Notes under the pieces: generated by a model
Databases searched by the model: none
What the model was told of the DNA's origin: nothing
Seen by the model: only the letters and a program-made list of their open reading frames with translations
Program-made: the position numbers and the translations under genes
Part shown: positions 1 to 9,019 of the stretch, piece by piece
Layout of the letters: every line of letters begins with the position of its first letter
Position numbering within the stretch: the first letter of the stretch is position 1
Assembly: GCA_020638285.1 (NCBI GenBank)
Contig: JACKIV010000001.1
Span: 248,001-312,000 of the forward strand
Direction: 5' to 3'
DNA: 64,000 bases
Source of the DNA: Rhodospirillales bacterium
GTDB taxonomy: Bacteria > Pseudomonadota > Alphaproteobacteria > Micavibrionales > Micavibrionaceae

Positions 1-3000
1 CTCCGCTCGCCAGAGAGCCCGATGCGCTGAAACTGGCCGCGCCCGTGGCCCGGAAGGAGCCGGGGCCGTCCGATCCGAAATTGGCAGAGGCCGCATCGTT
101 CACTGTAATAGGGCCGAGATTGGTTTCGTCAACCGAGACAAGCTCCGGCTGGACCAGAATCGGCACATCATCCGGGGTGACGGACAAACGCAGAGATACG
201 GTTTTCTGGGCCTGATTGTCGGTCAGATCCACCTCGCCGCCCGAAAGGGTTGTCTCGCGCGAGATGGCCGTAACGCTCAAAGTGTAATTTCCGGCAGCGT
301 TATTCGGAACGGTGATCTTGAGGCCTGCGAGATCGCTGGGCGCCAGTTCCCAGACTCCGGGGCTGACCTGCGTTCCATGGTTGAGACTCGCGCCCGTCGG
401 GACGTTTCCAATGCGGATCAAGGTAATCGATTCCGATCCATCCGTGTCGGTGACGGCGGCGGCAATGGACAAGGGAATCGCAGAACCTTCCTCGCCACTG
501 GCCGCGCCGGCTGAAAGAGTCGGTGCATCCGCTACAGCATCGGTGGTGATGGCGAAGGGGTCGTTGGTCGTGGCGGTGGTGTTTGTTTCAGGCTCAAAGG
601 CGCTGGCTGTGGCTTTGAGGCCGGAGAGGTCTGCATCGGAATTGGCTGGAGGGGCAAACGTCAGTCCTCCGTTGTAGTTCGTTCCTGGGGGCAGGGTGAT
701 GGTCCATGTTCCGGTGGCTGGTGTGTAAGTGCCATTCGCATTGGTGATCGTCCATGTGGGGGAAATTCCCGTGACGGTAACGGTCAGAATCTCGTCGCCT
801 GACCCGCCCGCGCCCAGTGCGGCCTTGATCGGCACGAAGATAGAGCCGTCTTCCTTGACGACGATGCTCTCGACGCCGTTATTGACAGAGATTGTGGGCG
901 GGTTGGCTACGGGTTTCCACGTCAGGCAGAACGGGTCTGAGGCCTGCGCGGCGTTGTCCGAAAGATCGAACTCCACGCCCGAGAGATGTGTTTCTCCTGA
1001 AAATGCTGTGACGTTCAAATCCAGCTTTCCGACATAGGACGCCGGAGGTGTGATGGTCAGTCCGGCGATCTGCGCCGGGGTAAAGCTCCACACACCGCCG
1101 CCCAGATTTGAGCCGTGGTTGAAAACAAATCCGGAAGGCACGCCGGAGATTTTATATCCGGTGATGGACTCGGAGCCGTCCGTGTCGGTGACCGCGCCGC
1201 CGATGACGACGTTCAGGGCCGTTCCACGGTTTCCGGTGGCGTCTTCGCCGTGAACCGTCGGCGCATCCGCCACAGCATCGGTGATGATTTGAATGGTCTG
1301 GACGGTACTTGCCGTATCTCCGCCGTCAGTTTCTGTTGATGTCGCTTTGATTTGCAGGGCGGGAATGTCTGCATCGCTGTTGGCCGGAGGCGCGAGCGTA
1401 AATCCGCCCGTGTAATCAACGCCAGGAGCCAGGAAAATCTTGAACTGGCCGGGCGTTGCCGTCGGCGTCCATCCCGCGCCGGTCAGGGTCCATCCCGCGG
1501 GCAGACCGCTGATGGTTATGGTCAGATGCTCGGAGCCGTCGCGATCCACAAGGGAGGCCTTGACCGGAACAAAAACCGAGCCGTCTTCCTTGACCTGCGC
1601 ATCGTGGACGAGAAGATCCGGAGCATCGGCCACAGGACACCATTTCATGGTGATGGTCTGGGTGTTGCTGGCCTGATTGTTGGTCAGATCCGGTTCGATA
1701 CCCGAAAAAACGGTTTCCTGAGAAATGACCTCGACAATCAAAGGGAAGGCGCCGCTGTAATTGGCCGGTGGGGTCACGGTCAGTCCCGGAAGCTGCGCGG
1801 GTGTCAGCTGCCACTCCCCGCCGCCATTGTTCGTTCCGGCGGACAGGGTAAAGCCGTCCGGCACGCCCCGCACGTAAATCGTGGCGAGGCTTTCCGATCC
1901 GTCGGTGTCTGTCACGGCGGCGTCAATGACAAGCGGAAGGGCAATGTCTTCCGGTCCTGTTGCGCTCTGGGCGTTAACGTCCGGTACATCGGCCACGGCG
2001 TCGGTTATCACGTCCAGCGTGTCGGTGGTTGTGGTGCTGCGCCCCGTTCCGGCATCGGTTTCGGTGACGGTAACCACAAGGCCTGTCAGGTCGGCGTCGC
2101 TGTTGTGAGGCGGGCTCAAAGTCGGGCCGCCCGGAAAGGGAGTTCCAGGGGGGACGGTGATGGTCCACATGCCTGTTCCGGGATCGTATGCCCCCGGTCC
2201 GGCAACGCTCCATCCGGCGGGGATTCCGTCGATGGAAACGGTCAGGGTCGTGCCCGGCTCGGATCGTGTGGCGGAAAGATCCAGAATTGTGCTGCCGTCT
2301 TCGTGGACGAGGGCGTCGGACACTTCCAGTACAGGTGTCAGGCGCGGAAGCGGAGCGGGCGTTTTGGGTTGGGGCAGCCCGTAAACGTCTGGTTGAAAGA
2401 GCGGCGCGTTGTATTGCAGGGCCGTTGGATTGATTGGGCCGACGGGGTCGACAGGCGTAAGACCGACAGAGTCTGGCGAACTGCGCAGGCCATATCCGCT
2501 ATTGGCCGGGCCTTGTCCGGGCGCGGATGTCGCGGGCGGCGCAGAAGCGGCGGTCGCCCCGGCGGCAGGTGCAATAGAGGCCAGTCGTGCGGCGGCGGCT
2601 TCGAGCCCCACGGATGCTTCTGCAAAGGTTGTCCGGGCGCTTCCGAAGACATCGGAAAGGTTTCCGAAGGGGACGATAAGGCCATCGGCCAAAGTCATTT
2701 CCGGAGGCAGCTCACCGGACTCTACAGCAACAAAGTTTCTTAAAACGACGGTTGATCCGCCCGCAAAGGAAAAGACCAATGCACCGTCAAGTTCTCTCAC
2801 GAATTCAGGGGCCTGTGCGTCAAATCCGAGAATGTATTTCTGTCCGGCCTTCAGGATGTACTCATGTTCGCCGGAATCGCCCGGTTTCGGGATAAAAACG
2901 GCGATATGGCTTTCCGGTTCCGGGTCGGCGGCCAGAGTATTGTAAACGAGGCTCGCATCCAGACTCATTCCGTCGGCCATCGGGATTTTTGCGCCGCGTG

Positions 3001-3199
3001 CGGCCAGATCCCGGAAATTTTCGATGACAATCAATCCGCCGCCTTCCACCCGGATTTCGATTGCGCCGGAAGCCGTGAGATGGACATCCTGAATTTGGGT
3101 TGAAGAAAAACCGAACGCAGCGTCCTGTCCCTCGGGGACCCGGACTTGCGTGCTTTCACCGGGAGCGGGCTGGGGCAGGGTCAGGATGTCTCCGGGCAT
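1..3199 (-). CDS. Giant repetitive T1SS/adhesin-type protein, N-terminal part (runs off left edge)
   Basis: The minus-strand frame from ATG at 3199 stays open to base 1, giving at least 1066 residues; the C-terminus lies outside the window. An AAGGAG ribosome site (3207-3212) precedes the start by 7 bases. Residues 1-165 hold two similar beta segments ending in GGLIVIENF and GSTVVLRNF, without a Sec signal. An Ala/Pro-rich linker follows (about 195-290), then tandem ~122-residue beta domains of two alternating types: type A ends in APPANSDAD and type B contains VTDTDGSES and PTGASLNHG. The A+B pair repeats every ~732 bp. The segment at the left edge (VDETNL, ANFGSDGPG) resembles T1SS-143/DUF5801 repeats of RTX-type adhesins. 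Inferred role: type I-secreted surface or biofilm adhesin. No exporter genes are nearby. Confidence 0.85.
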   Translation of the reverse strand, partial: MPGDILTLPQPAPGESTQVRVPEGQDAAFGFSSTQIQDVHLTASGAIEIRVEGGGLIVIENFRDLAARGAKIPMADGMSLDASLVYNTLAADPEPESHIAVFIPKPGDSGEHEYILKAGQKYILGFDAQAPEFVRELDGALVFSFAGGSTVVLRNFVAVESGELPPEMTLADGLIVPFGNLSDVFGSARTTFAEASVGLEAAAARLASIAPAAGATAASAPPATSAPGQGPANSGYGLRSSPDSVGLTPVDPVGPINPTALQYNAPLFQPDVYGLPQPKTPAPLPRLTPVLEVSDALVHEDGSTILDLSATRSEPGTTLTVSIDGIPAGWSVAGPGAYDPGTGMWTITVPPGTPFPGGPTLSPPHNSDADLTGLVVTVTETDAGTGRSTTTTDTLDVITDAVADVPDVNAQSATGPEDIALPLVIDAAVTDTDGSESLATIYVRGVPDGFTLSAGTNNGGGEWQLTPAQLPGLTVTPPANYSGAFPLIVEVISQETVFSGIEPDLTNNQASNTQTITMKWCPVADAPDLLVHDAQVKEDGSVFVPVKASLVDRDGSEHLTITISGLPAGWTLTGAGWTPTATPGQFKIFLAPGVDYTGGFTLAPPANSDADIPALQIKATSTETDGGDTASTVQTIQIITDAVADAPTVHGEDATGNRGTALNVVIGGAVTDTDGSESITGYKISGVPSGFVFNHGSNLGGGVWSFTPAQIAGLTITPPASYVGKLDLNVTAFSGETHLSGVEFDLSDNAAQASDPFCLTWKPVANPPTISVNNGVESIVVKEDGSIFVPIKAALGAGGSGDEILTVTVTGISPTWTITNANGTYTPATGTWTITLPPGTNYNGGLTFAPPANSDADLSGLKATASAFEPETNTTATTNDPFAITTDAVADAPTLSAGAASGEEGSAIPLSIAAAVTDTDGSESITLIRIGNVPTGASLNHGTQVSPGVWELAPSDLAGLKITVPNNAAGNYTLSVTAISRETTLSGGEVDLTDNQAQKTVSLRLSVTPDDVPILVQPELVSVDETNLGPITVNDAASANFGSDGPGSFRATGAASFSASGSLASG

Positions 3200-3355
3200 T
3201 GGATTTACTCCTTGGATCAACGTGTTGCACTGAGTTTGCCGAGGCTTTCGACAAAACGTCCCTTTTCCCGAAAAAATCCGGAAAAGGGGAAAGATACAAA
3301 ATGGCTTTGCACGACCCTTACCACTTTTGCTTGACGTCGTCGAGTTATTAAGGAA

Positions 3356-3384
3356 GTTTTAACGAATTTTTCAGGATTTGTCAA
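3356..3384 (-). promoter_or_regulatory. Candidate promoter of the giant repeat protein
   Basis: On the minus strand a perfect TTGACA (3384-3379) is followed after 17 bases by TAAAAC (3361-3356), about 155 bases upstream of the start codon. The leader between them holds a 9-bp hairpin, CCCTTTTCC at 3260-3268 with GGAAAAGGG at 3280-3288. The promoter is inferred from the motif match only. Confidence 0.4.
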
Positions 3385-3431
3385 ATTAATTACGGAAAAT
3401 TATATTCATGCCCGGAAAATCCGGAATTTTC

Positions 3432-3460
3432 TTGATTCGCGGTTTGCCCTGCATTAGGCT
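3432..3460 (+). promoter_or_regulatory. Candidate leu leader promoter
   Basis: TTGATT at 3432-3437 and TAGGCT at 3455-3460 are separated by 17 bases. Transcription would then begin at about 3467, which is the first base of the leucine-rich leader ORF, so the leader mRNA would be leaderless. The -10 match is weak. Confidence 0.35.
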
Positions 3461-3466
3461 GGCCCC

Positions 3467-3517
3467 ATGTCCTGTTGTTCTGCATGCGCCCTTCTTCTGC
3501 GACTTATGACCCCCTGA
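3467..3517 (+). CDS. leuL: Leucine-rich leader peptide of leuA attenuator
   Basis: A 16-codon ORF reads MSCCSACALLLRLMTP and ends in TGA at 3515-3517. Four of its residues are leucine, three of them consecutive, and it lies 107 bases upstream of leuA on the same strand. Translating leucine codons in a short ORF ahead of a leucine biosynthesis gene is the hallmark of attenuation, in which ribosome stalling at Leu codons senses charged tRNA-Leu. No ribosome binding site is visible, and the best promoter would place the 5' end at the ATG. Alphaproteobacterial attenuator peptides such as rhizobial trpL are known to be leaderless. The peptide is too short for homology to help. Confidence 0.6.
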   Translation: MSCCSACALLLRLMTP

Positions 3518-3556
3518 GCCGGGGGCGGCTTTGCGTCGCACGGTCATCAGGGGTCT
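3508..3556 (+). promoter_or_regulatory. Competing hairpins of the leuA leader
   Basis: Two mutually exclusive pairings can be drawn. One is a short stem of CCCCC (3510-3514) with GGGGG (3521-3525) spanning the leader stop codon. The other is a longer stem of GACCCCCTGA (3508-3517) with TCAGGGGTC (3548-3556). This geometry fits a ribosome-position-dependent switch. A clear terminator stem with a U-run was not identified, so the mechanism is inferred. Confidence 0.4.
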
Positions 3557-3623
3557 TCAGGCCGAAACCGGTCCCAAATTTTCCCGAAAAAGAGAAATTT
3601 TCAAACCAAGGAGCAGGATAACC

Positions 3624-5180
3624 ATGTCCGCAACCGACAGGAATCGTATTATTATTTTCGACACCACCTTGCGCGACGGCGAGCAATCGCCGGGATGCTC
3701 GATGAATCTCGAAGAAAAGCTGCGCATCGCGCATCTGCTCGACGATATGGGCGTGGATGTGATCGAGGCGGGCTTTCCGATCGCCTCGCCCGGCGATTTC
3801 GAGGCCGTGACCGAGATTGCAAAATCCATGAAAAACGCCATTGTTGCGGGGCTGGCCCGCGCCAAACCCGCCGATATCGAGGCCAGCGCCAAGGCTCTCA
3901 ACCCCGCAAAACGGCGGCGGATTCACACCTTTATTTCGACCAGCCCTTTGCATATGAAGTACAAGCTTCAGATGAGCCCGGAGGCCGTTCTGGACGCCAT
4001 CGTGCAAAGCGTTGAAACCGCCCGAAAATTCACCGACGATGTCGAATGGTCGGCAGAAGACGGGAGCCGGACGGAAGACGATTTCCTGTGCAAGGCCGTG
4101 GAAACCGCGATTCGTGCAGGAGCCACCACGATCAACATTCCCGATACGGTCGGATACGCGATTCCCGATGAATTTGGCGCGCGAATCAGGATGTTGATGG
4201 CGCGCGTTCCAAATATCGACAGGGCGATTGTCTCGGTTCACTGCCACAACGATCTTGGCCTCGCCGTGGCCAATTCTCTGGCGGGGGTGCAGGCGGGGGC
4301 GCGCCAGATTGAATGCACGATCAATGGCATAGGCGAGAGGGCGGGCAATGCGGCGATGGAAGAAATCGTCATGGCTATCCGCACCCGTCCCGATCTCCTG
4401 CCCTATAAAACCGGGATTGAGACAACGATGATTACGCGAGCCTCGCGCACATTATCGACCATCACCGGCTTTCCGGTCCAGCCCAACAAAGCCATTGTCG
4501 GCGCCAATGCTTTTGCCCATGAAAGCGGCATCCATCAGGACGGCATGCTCAAGAATGCCCAGACTTACGAGATTATGACACCCGAATCGGTGGGGCTTAC
4601 CAAGTCGGAGCTGGTTCTGGGCAAACATTCCGGGCGGCATGCGCTCAAGGCCAAATTGAAGGAACTCGGCTTTGATCTTGGCGACAACGCGCTGGACGAC
4701 GTGTTCGCCCGGTTCAAGGTCCTGGCTGACAAGAAAAAAGACGTGTTCGACGACGATCTGATTGCCCTGGTCGAAGATGAGTCCCTGCGTGATCGCGAGC
4801 GGATTCAATTTGTCGCGCTTGCGGTTCACGCCGGATCGACGGGGCCGCAAAGCGCGGACCTTACTTTACGCGTCGATGGCGAGGAAAAACAGGCGTGCGT
4901 CGAGGGCAACGGCCCGGTGGATGCGATCTTCAAGGCCGTGCGCGCCATCGTGCCGCATACGGACTCAAGGCTTCTGGTCTATCAGGTCCATGCGGTGACG
5001 GGCGGAACGGATGCGCAGGCCGAAGTAACCGTGCGGCTTGAAGAAAACGGCAAGACCGTTAACGGGCAAGGCTCGGACACCGACACGCTCGTCGCCTCGT
5101 GCCTGGCCTATCTGCACGCGCTCAACAAGCTTCTGACCAAGCGCATGAAGACAAAACCGGACTGCGATCCGGGGCCATAA
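3624..5180 (+). CDS. leuA: 2-isopropylmalate synthase
   Basis: LeuA condenses acetyl-CoA with 2-oxoisovalerate, the first committed step of leucine synthesis. The 518-residue product has normal length. The HMGL-type catalytic barrel begins with DTTLRDGEQSPG (Arg17, Asp18), and the metal-binding H206-C207-H208 lies in HCHNDLGLA. A LeuA regulatory domain, which binds leucine for feedback inhibition, occupies roughly residues 390-505. The ATG at 3624 was chosen over an upstream in-frame start at 3531 because AAGGAG lies 10 bases before it and family similarity starts there. The upstream leader peptide and hairpins suggest leucine-dependent attenuation. It stands alone, with a terminator right after it. 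Confidence 0.97.
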   Translation: MSATDRNRIIIFDTTLRDGEQSPGCSMNLEEKLRIAHLLDDMGVDVIEAGFPIASPGDFEAVTEIAKSMKNAIVAGLARAKPADIEASAKALNPAKRRRIHTFISTSPLHMKYKLQMSPEAVLDAIVQSVETARKFTDDVEWSAEDGSRTEDDFLCKAVETAIRAGATTINIPDTVGYAIPDEFGARIRMLMARVPNIDRAIVSVHCHNDLGLAVANSLAGVQAGARQIECTINGIGERAGNAAMEEIVMAIRTRPDLLPYKTGIETTMITRASRTLSTITGFPVQPNKAIVGANAFAHESGIHQDGMLKNAQTYEIMTPESVGLTKSELVLGKHSGRHALKAKLKELGFDLGDNALDDVFARFKVLADKKKDVFDDDLIALVEDESLRDRERIQFVALAVHAGSTGPQSADLTLRVDGEEKQACVEGNGPVDAIFKAVRAIVPHTDSRLLVYQVHAVTGGTDAQAEVTVRLEENGKTVNGQGSDTDTLVASCLAYLHALNKLLTKRMKTKPDCDPGP

Positions 5181-5200
5181 GGAGTGGGCTTATTCCAGAG

Positions 5201-5237
5201 AGCCCGGCTGGACGGTCCGGGCTTTATCTGTTTTTTT
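5201..5237 (+). terminator. Terminator after leuA
   Basis: AGCCCGG (5201-5207) pairs with CCGGGCT (5217-5223) around a 9-base loop and is followed by a T-rich tract ending in seven T. Confidence 0.75.
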
Positions 5238-5290
5238 ACGATTTCTGCCATATCGTGTAGGTCTGTTGAGCTTACGGAGCGCTTTCGGAA

Positions 5291-5551
5291 ATGAACACCC
5301 ATATCTCTGATAATGACTTGGAAGATATAGATTTTTTTGTCCCCGGATGGTTCTCAAAGGCCGCTCTGGCCGGAGAAAAAGAGGAGGCGCTGCGCGAAAA
5401 GATTAAAAAAGAACTCGCTGCGGCGCACGAAATGGCGGATCGTAAAATATCCCCCTTTGAACTCAAGGAAAAAGCAGGCGATCTCTATGACGTTTACATG
5501 GAGGCCCTGCGCGAAGACGGGGCCAGGGGTGGAGATCATGGTGCAATTTAG
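5291..5551 (+). CDS. Unknown small acidic protein, 86 aa
   Basis: This short product is charged, has no signal peptide or membrane segment, and contains a predicted helical, Lys/Glu-rich middle (residues 27-65). No family is recognised. The ATG at 5291 follows CGGAGCG at moderate distance. Its 3' end overlaps the next gene by 14 bases in a different frame, which suggests that the two are translated together. It lies between the leuA terminator and adhE. Confidence 0.6.
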   Translation: MNTHISDNDLEDIDFFVPGWFSKAALAGEKEEALREKIKKELAAAHEMADRKISPFELKEKAGDLYDVYMEALREDGARGGDHGAI

Positions 5552-6110
5552 CCAGGAAGCTCGTGTCCAGTCTGCTATTGGCGAGACCCTCCAGCATATC
5601 TCCGAATTCATGGGGATGGAAAGCGGGGGCTCGTTATCCCGCCTCGTGAAAGAGAATATGGAAGCATTGCTGGACACAGCAGCAGAGCAGTATGCGGCCC
5701 TTCAGGAAGTCAAGAATTTAACCGGGAAGGGGTCTGCCAAAGTAAATATTGAAGACATCCGGTACATAGATCCGGGCCAATACAAGGATCCCGGCGCGGT
5801 GGCGCGGGCGATTGATGCGGTCGCGCGTCTGGAGGCCCGGAAGCTACTCCTCACATCTGACTTTATTTCAGACGTGAAAAGAAAGCATGTCAATGATTTG
5901 CCCCCCGATGCCGTGAGCGAGGCAGGCAGCGAATTGCGCGCAGCCCGTCAAGTTGTTGGTAAAGCCATCAAGGGCTGTATCACAACATTTTCTCAATTCA
6001 AGGAACGTCCTTTCTCTGTTTCCCATATGCCGGATGCTTTTATGAAGGCAGAGGTTCAGCCCCTGCGCGAAAAAATGCGCCCCTTTCTCCCCTCTCCTCC
6101 GGAGATATGA
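5538..6110 (+). CDS. Unknown protein, 190 aa, paired with the upstream small gene
   Basis: No known family was recognised. The product looks soluble and largely helical. The frame is open further upstream (to 5337), but there it would overlap the preceding gene almost entirely. The ATG at 5538 has GGTGGAG just before it and gives a 14-base overlap typical of coupled genes. The C-terminus is proline-rich. An effector/immunity or toxin/antitoxin-like pair is possible from the layout alone, but nothing in the sequence proves it. Confidence 0.6.
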   Translation: MVQFSQEARVQSAIGETLQHISEFMGMESGGSLSRLVKENMEALLDTAAEQYAALQEVKNLTGKGSAKVNIEDIRYIDPGQYKDPGAVARAIDAVARLEARKLLLTSDFISDVKRKHVNDLPPDAVSEAGSELRAARQVVGKAIKGCITTFSQFKERPFSVSHMPDAFMKAEVQPLREKMRPFLPSPPEI

Positions 6111-6324
6111 CCCAAGGCCGATGCGCCTTGCGCGGGCTTTAACCCGCCGCTTTCCTATTCTTGCTCTTGCCCCAATTTTGCCTTGTTTCCTCGCGACTTT
6201 TTGCCGCAGAGGCAATATTTTTATGGCCATATGCGTTGCAGCACGCTAGAAAAGACCTAAATAGGTTCCCGCCGTTAAGGCGCTATAAAAAAAGGGAAAC
6301 ACTTCATTCTAGAGAGGGCGTGAG

Positions 6325-8997
6325 ATGAGCGAGCAGGAAACAACAGGCGGCATGGACGGTCTGGACGCAATGGTTGCCAAAGTCCGGGCGGCGCAGCGGG
6401 AATATGCAAAGTTCTCGCAGGAGCAGGTGGACGTGATTTTCAAGGCTGCGGCTCTGGCTGCCGCCGGGGCGCGCATTCCTCTGGCCAAATTCGCGGTTCA
6501 GGAAACCGGCATGGGGGTCTTTGAGGACAAGGTGATTAAAAACCACTTTGCCGCCGAATATATCTATCACGCCTATGAAAATTCCCGGACCTGCGGGATT
6601 TTGTGCGAGGATGAGACCTTTGGCTATACGACGGTGGCCGAGCCCATCGGCATCATCGCGGCCGTCGTTCCGACCACCAACCCGACCTCTACGGCGATTT
6701 TCAAAGGGCTTTTGGCCCTGAAAACCCGCAACGGGATCGTGTTCTCTCCGCATCCGCGCGCCAAAAAAGCCACGAAAATGGCGGTGGATATCCTTTTGCG
6801 CGCCGCCGTCGAAGCCGGTGCGCCCGAGGACATCATGGCCTGTATCGAAGAGCCCACCGTGGCGTTGAGCAACGCCCTGATGCACCATCCGCACATTAAT
6901 CTTATTCTGGCCACCGGCGGTCCCGGCATGGTCAAGGCGGCCTACAGCTCCGGAAAACCCGCCATCGGGGTCGGCGCGGGCAACACGCCTGTGATTGTGG
7001 ACGACACCGCCGAGATCAAGATGGCCGTGTCTTCCATCCTTATGTCCAAGACCTTCGACAACGGCGTGATTTGCGCTTCGGAACAATCCGTCATCGTCAC
7101 GGACAAGAGATATGATGCGTTTCGGGCCGAGCTTTTGCTGCGCGGGGCGCATATCCTGTCTCCAAAGGAAAAAACCGCCGTTCAAAAGGTTATGCTGGGC
7201 GAAGACGGGCATATCAGCGCCAAAATCGTCGGCCAGTCCGCCGTTCGCATCGCCGAGATGGCCGGGATCAAGGTTGCCGAAAACGCCAAGGTCCTGATCG
7301 CCGAATGCAAGGAAATCGGGGAGTCCGAGCCCTATTCCATGGAAAAGCTTTCGCCGGTTCTGGCCCTGTACCGGGCGAAGGATTTTGATGCCGCGCTGGA
7401 TATGGCGCGCGCCTTGATCGAATATGGCGGGGCGGGGCATACGGCGGTGCTCTATACCGACCCGGCGGCGGACCATGACCACATCCGGCGCTTTGAGTTT
7501 GCCGCCCGCGTGGGCCGGGCGCTGGTGAACATGCCGGCGGCCCTGGGCGCTATTGGCGATGTGTATAATTTCAAGCTCGCGCCGTCCCTGACGCTGGGCT
7601 GCGGGTCGTGGGGTGGAAACTCGGTGTCGGAAAATATCGGCGTCAAGCACCTCATCAACGTCAAAGCCGTCGCACAGCGGAGAGAAAACATGCAATGGTT
7701 CCGGGTTCCGTCCAAGATTTATTTCAAATACGGGTCGTTGCCTCTGGCGCTGGAGGAACTGCGCGGGCGCAAGCGGGCCTTTATCGTGACGGACAAGGTC
7801 ATGGAAAGCATGGGCTATGCCGCGCGCATCACGGATGTTCTGGAGAAAATCGGCGTGCAGTTCCGGGTCTTTAGCGACATTCGCCCCGATCCGGATTTGT
7901 CGACCATCAATAAGGCGATGGAGCAAATTCGCCCGTTTGAGCCGGATGCCTTTATCGCCATCGGCGGCGGGTCGCCCATGGATGCGGCCAAGATCATGTG
8001 GCTCATGTATGAAAGCCCCGAACTCAAATTCGAGGACATTGCGCTGCGATTTATGGATATCCGAAAGAAAATCAGCACTTTCCCGGTTCGTCCGCGCAAA
8101 TCCGTCATGGTCTGCGTGCCCACCACGTCGGGGACAGGATCGGAAGTCACGCCGTTTTCGGTCATCACGGACGACCGGACGGGGATGAAATATCCGATTG
8201 CGGACTATGAACTCACGCCCGATATGGCGATCGTGGACCCCGAGCTGGTGATGGCCATGCCGCCCAAGCTGGCTGCCTATACCGGTCTGGACGCCATGAC
8301 TCACGCTGTTGAGTCCTATACATCGGTGTTTGCCAACAACTTTACGGACGGACACGCTCTGGAGGCGCTGCGCCTGATCTTCAAGTATCTGCCCGAAAGC
8401 TATGCCGACGGAGCGCACCATCCGGTGGCGCGCGAAAAAATGCACTATGCGGCAACCATCGCCGGCATGGCGTTTGCCAGTGCGTTTCTGGGGGTTTGCC
8501 ACTCCATGGCGCACAAGCTGGGCGCGGCGTTCCACCTGCCCCACGGTCTGGCGAATGCGCTCCTGATTACCGAAGTCATCCGGTACAATGCGACGGACAA
8601 CCCGACCAAGCAGGGCGTCTTACCGGTGTACAAATATCCGTTCGTCAAGGGGCGCTATGCCAAGCTGGCCGACCACCTGAATCTGACGGATGGAATCACG
8701 GGGGATGAGCAGGATTCGGCGGTTCGGGATGCAAAGGTCGAGCGACTCATCGCCGCGATCGAAGGTCTGAAAGACAGGCTCGATATCCCCAAGACCCTGC
8801 GCGATGCGGGCGTTTCGGAAAAAGATTTTCTGGCCGGTCTGGATGATCTGTGCGAACAGGCATTCGACGATCAATGCACAGGCGGAAATCCGCGTTACCC
8901 GCTGGTCAGCGAGATTCGCGAGATTTACCTGAAATGCTTCTATGGTCCGCAGGCGGCGGAAAAGATCGCGCAGAACGTGGTCCGGATCGCGTCCTGA
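6325..8997 (+). CDS. adhE: Bifunctional acetaldehyde-CoA / alcohol dehydrogenase AdhE
   Basis: AdhE reduces acetyl-CoA to acetaldehyde and then to ethanol, regenerating NAD+ during fermentation; family members form cytosolic spirosomes. The 890 residues match full-length AdhE. The N-terminal aldehyde dehydrogenase half (about 1-445) has the catalytic Cys250 in the NGVICASEQ motif. The C-terminal iron alcohol dehydrogenase half (about 465-890) has metal ligands Asp656, His660, His726 and His740, the last two in CHSMAHK and LPHG. The start at 6325 has GAGAGGG upstream. The gene is monocistronic, with 214 bases of non-coding DNA before it and a strong terminator after. It points to a facultatively fermentative lifestyle, which is not universal in alphaproteobacteria. 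Confidence 0.97.
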   Translation: MSEQETTGGMDGLDAMVAKVRAAQREYAKFSQEQVDVIFKAAALAAAGARIPLAKFAVQETGMGVFEDKVIKNHFAAEYIYHAYENSRTCGILCEDETFGYTTVAEPIGIIAAVVPTTNPTSTAIFKGLLALKTRNGIVFSPHPRAKKATKMAVDILLRAAVEAGAPEDIMACIEEPTVALSNALMHHPHINLILATGGPGMVKAAYSSGKPAIGVGAGNTPVIVDDTAEIKMAVSSILMSKTFDNGVICASEQSVIVTDKRYDAFRAELLLRGAHILSPKEKTAVQKVMLGEDGHISAKIVGQSAVRIAEMAGIKVAENAKVLIAECKEIGESEPYSMEKLSPVLALYRAKDFDAALDMARALIEYGGAGHTAVLYTDPAADHDHIRRFEFAARVGRALVNMPAALGAIGDVYNFKLAPSLTLGCGSWGGNSVSENIGVKHLINVKAVAQRRENMQWFRVPSKIYFKYGSLPLALEELRGRKRAFIVTDKVMESMGYAARITDVLEKIGVQFRVFSDIRPDPDLSTINKAMEQIRPFEPDAFIAIGGGSPMDAAKIMWLMYESPELKFEDIALRFMDIRKKISTFPVRPRKSVMVCVPTTSGTGSEVTPFSVITDDRTGMKYPIADYELTPDMAIVDPELVMAMPPKLAAYTGLDAMTHAVESYTSVFANNFTDGHALEALRLIFKYLPESYADGAHHPVAREKMHYAATIAGMAFASAFLGVCHSMAHKLGAAFHLPHGLANALLITEVIRYNATDNPTKQGVLPVYKYPFVKGRYAKLADHLNLTDGITGDEQDSAVRDAKVERLIAAIEGLKDRLDIPKTLRDAGVSEKDFLAGLDDLCEQAFDDQCTGGNPRYPLVSEIREIYLKCFYGPQAAEKIAQNVVRIAS

Positions 8998-9019
8998 TCG
9001 GCTGTTTTTCATCTTTAAG

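Noticed and set aside
1352..2743. Long plus-strand open frame (463 codons)
   Set aside because: It is antisense to the giant repeat protein, has Gly/Arg-rich meaningless sequence, and arises from the codon bias of the repeats on the minus strand.
6304..8544. Long minus-strand frame (746 codons) opposite adhE
   Set aside because: A shadow of the adhE reading frame; its composition (His/Arg/Gly-rich) is unlike a real protein and no ribosome site is present.
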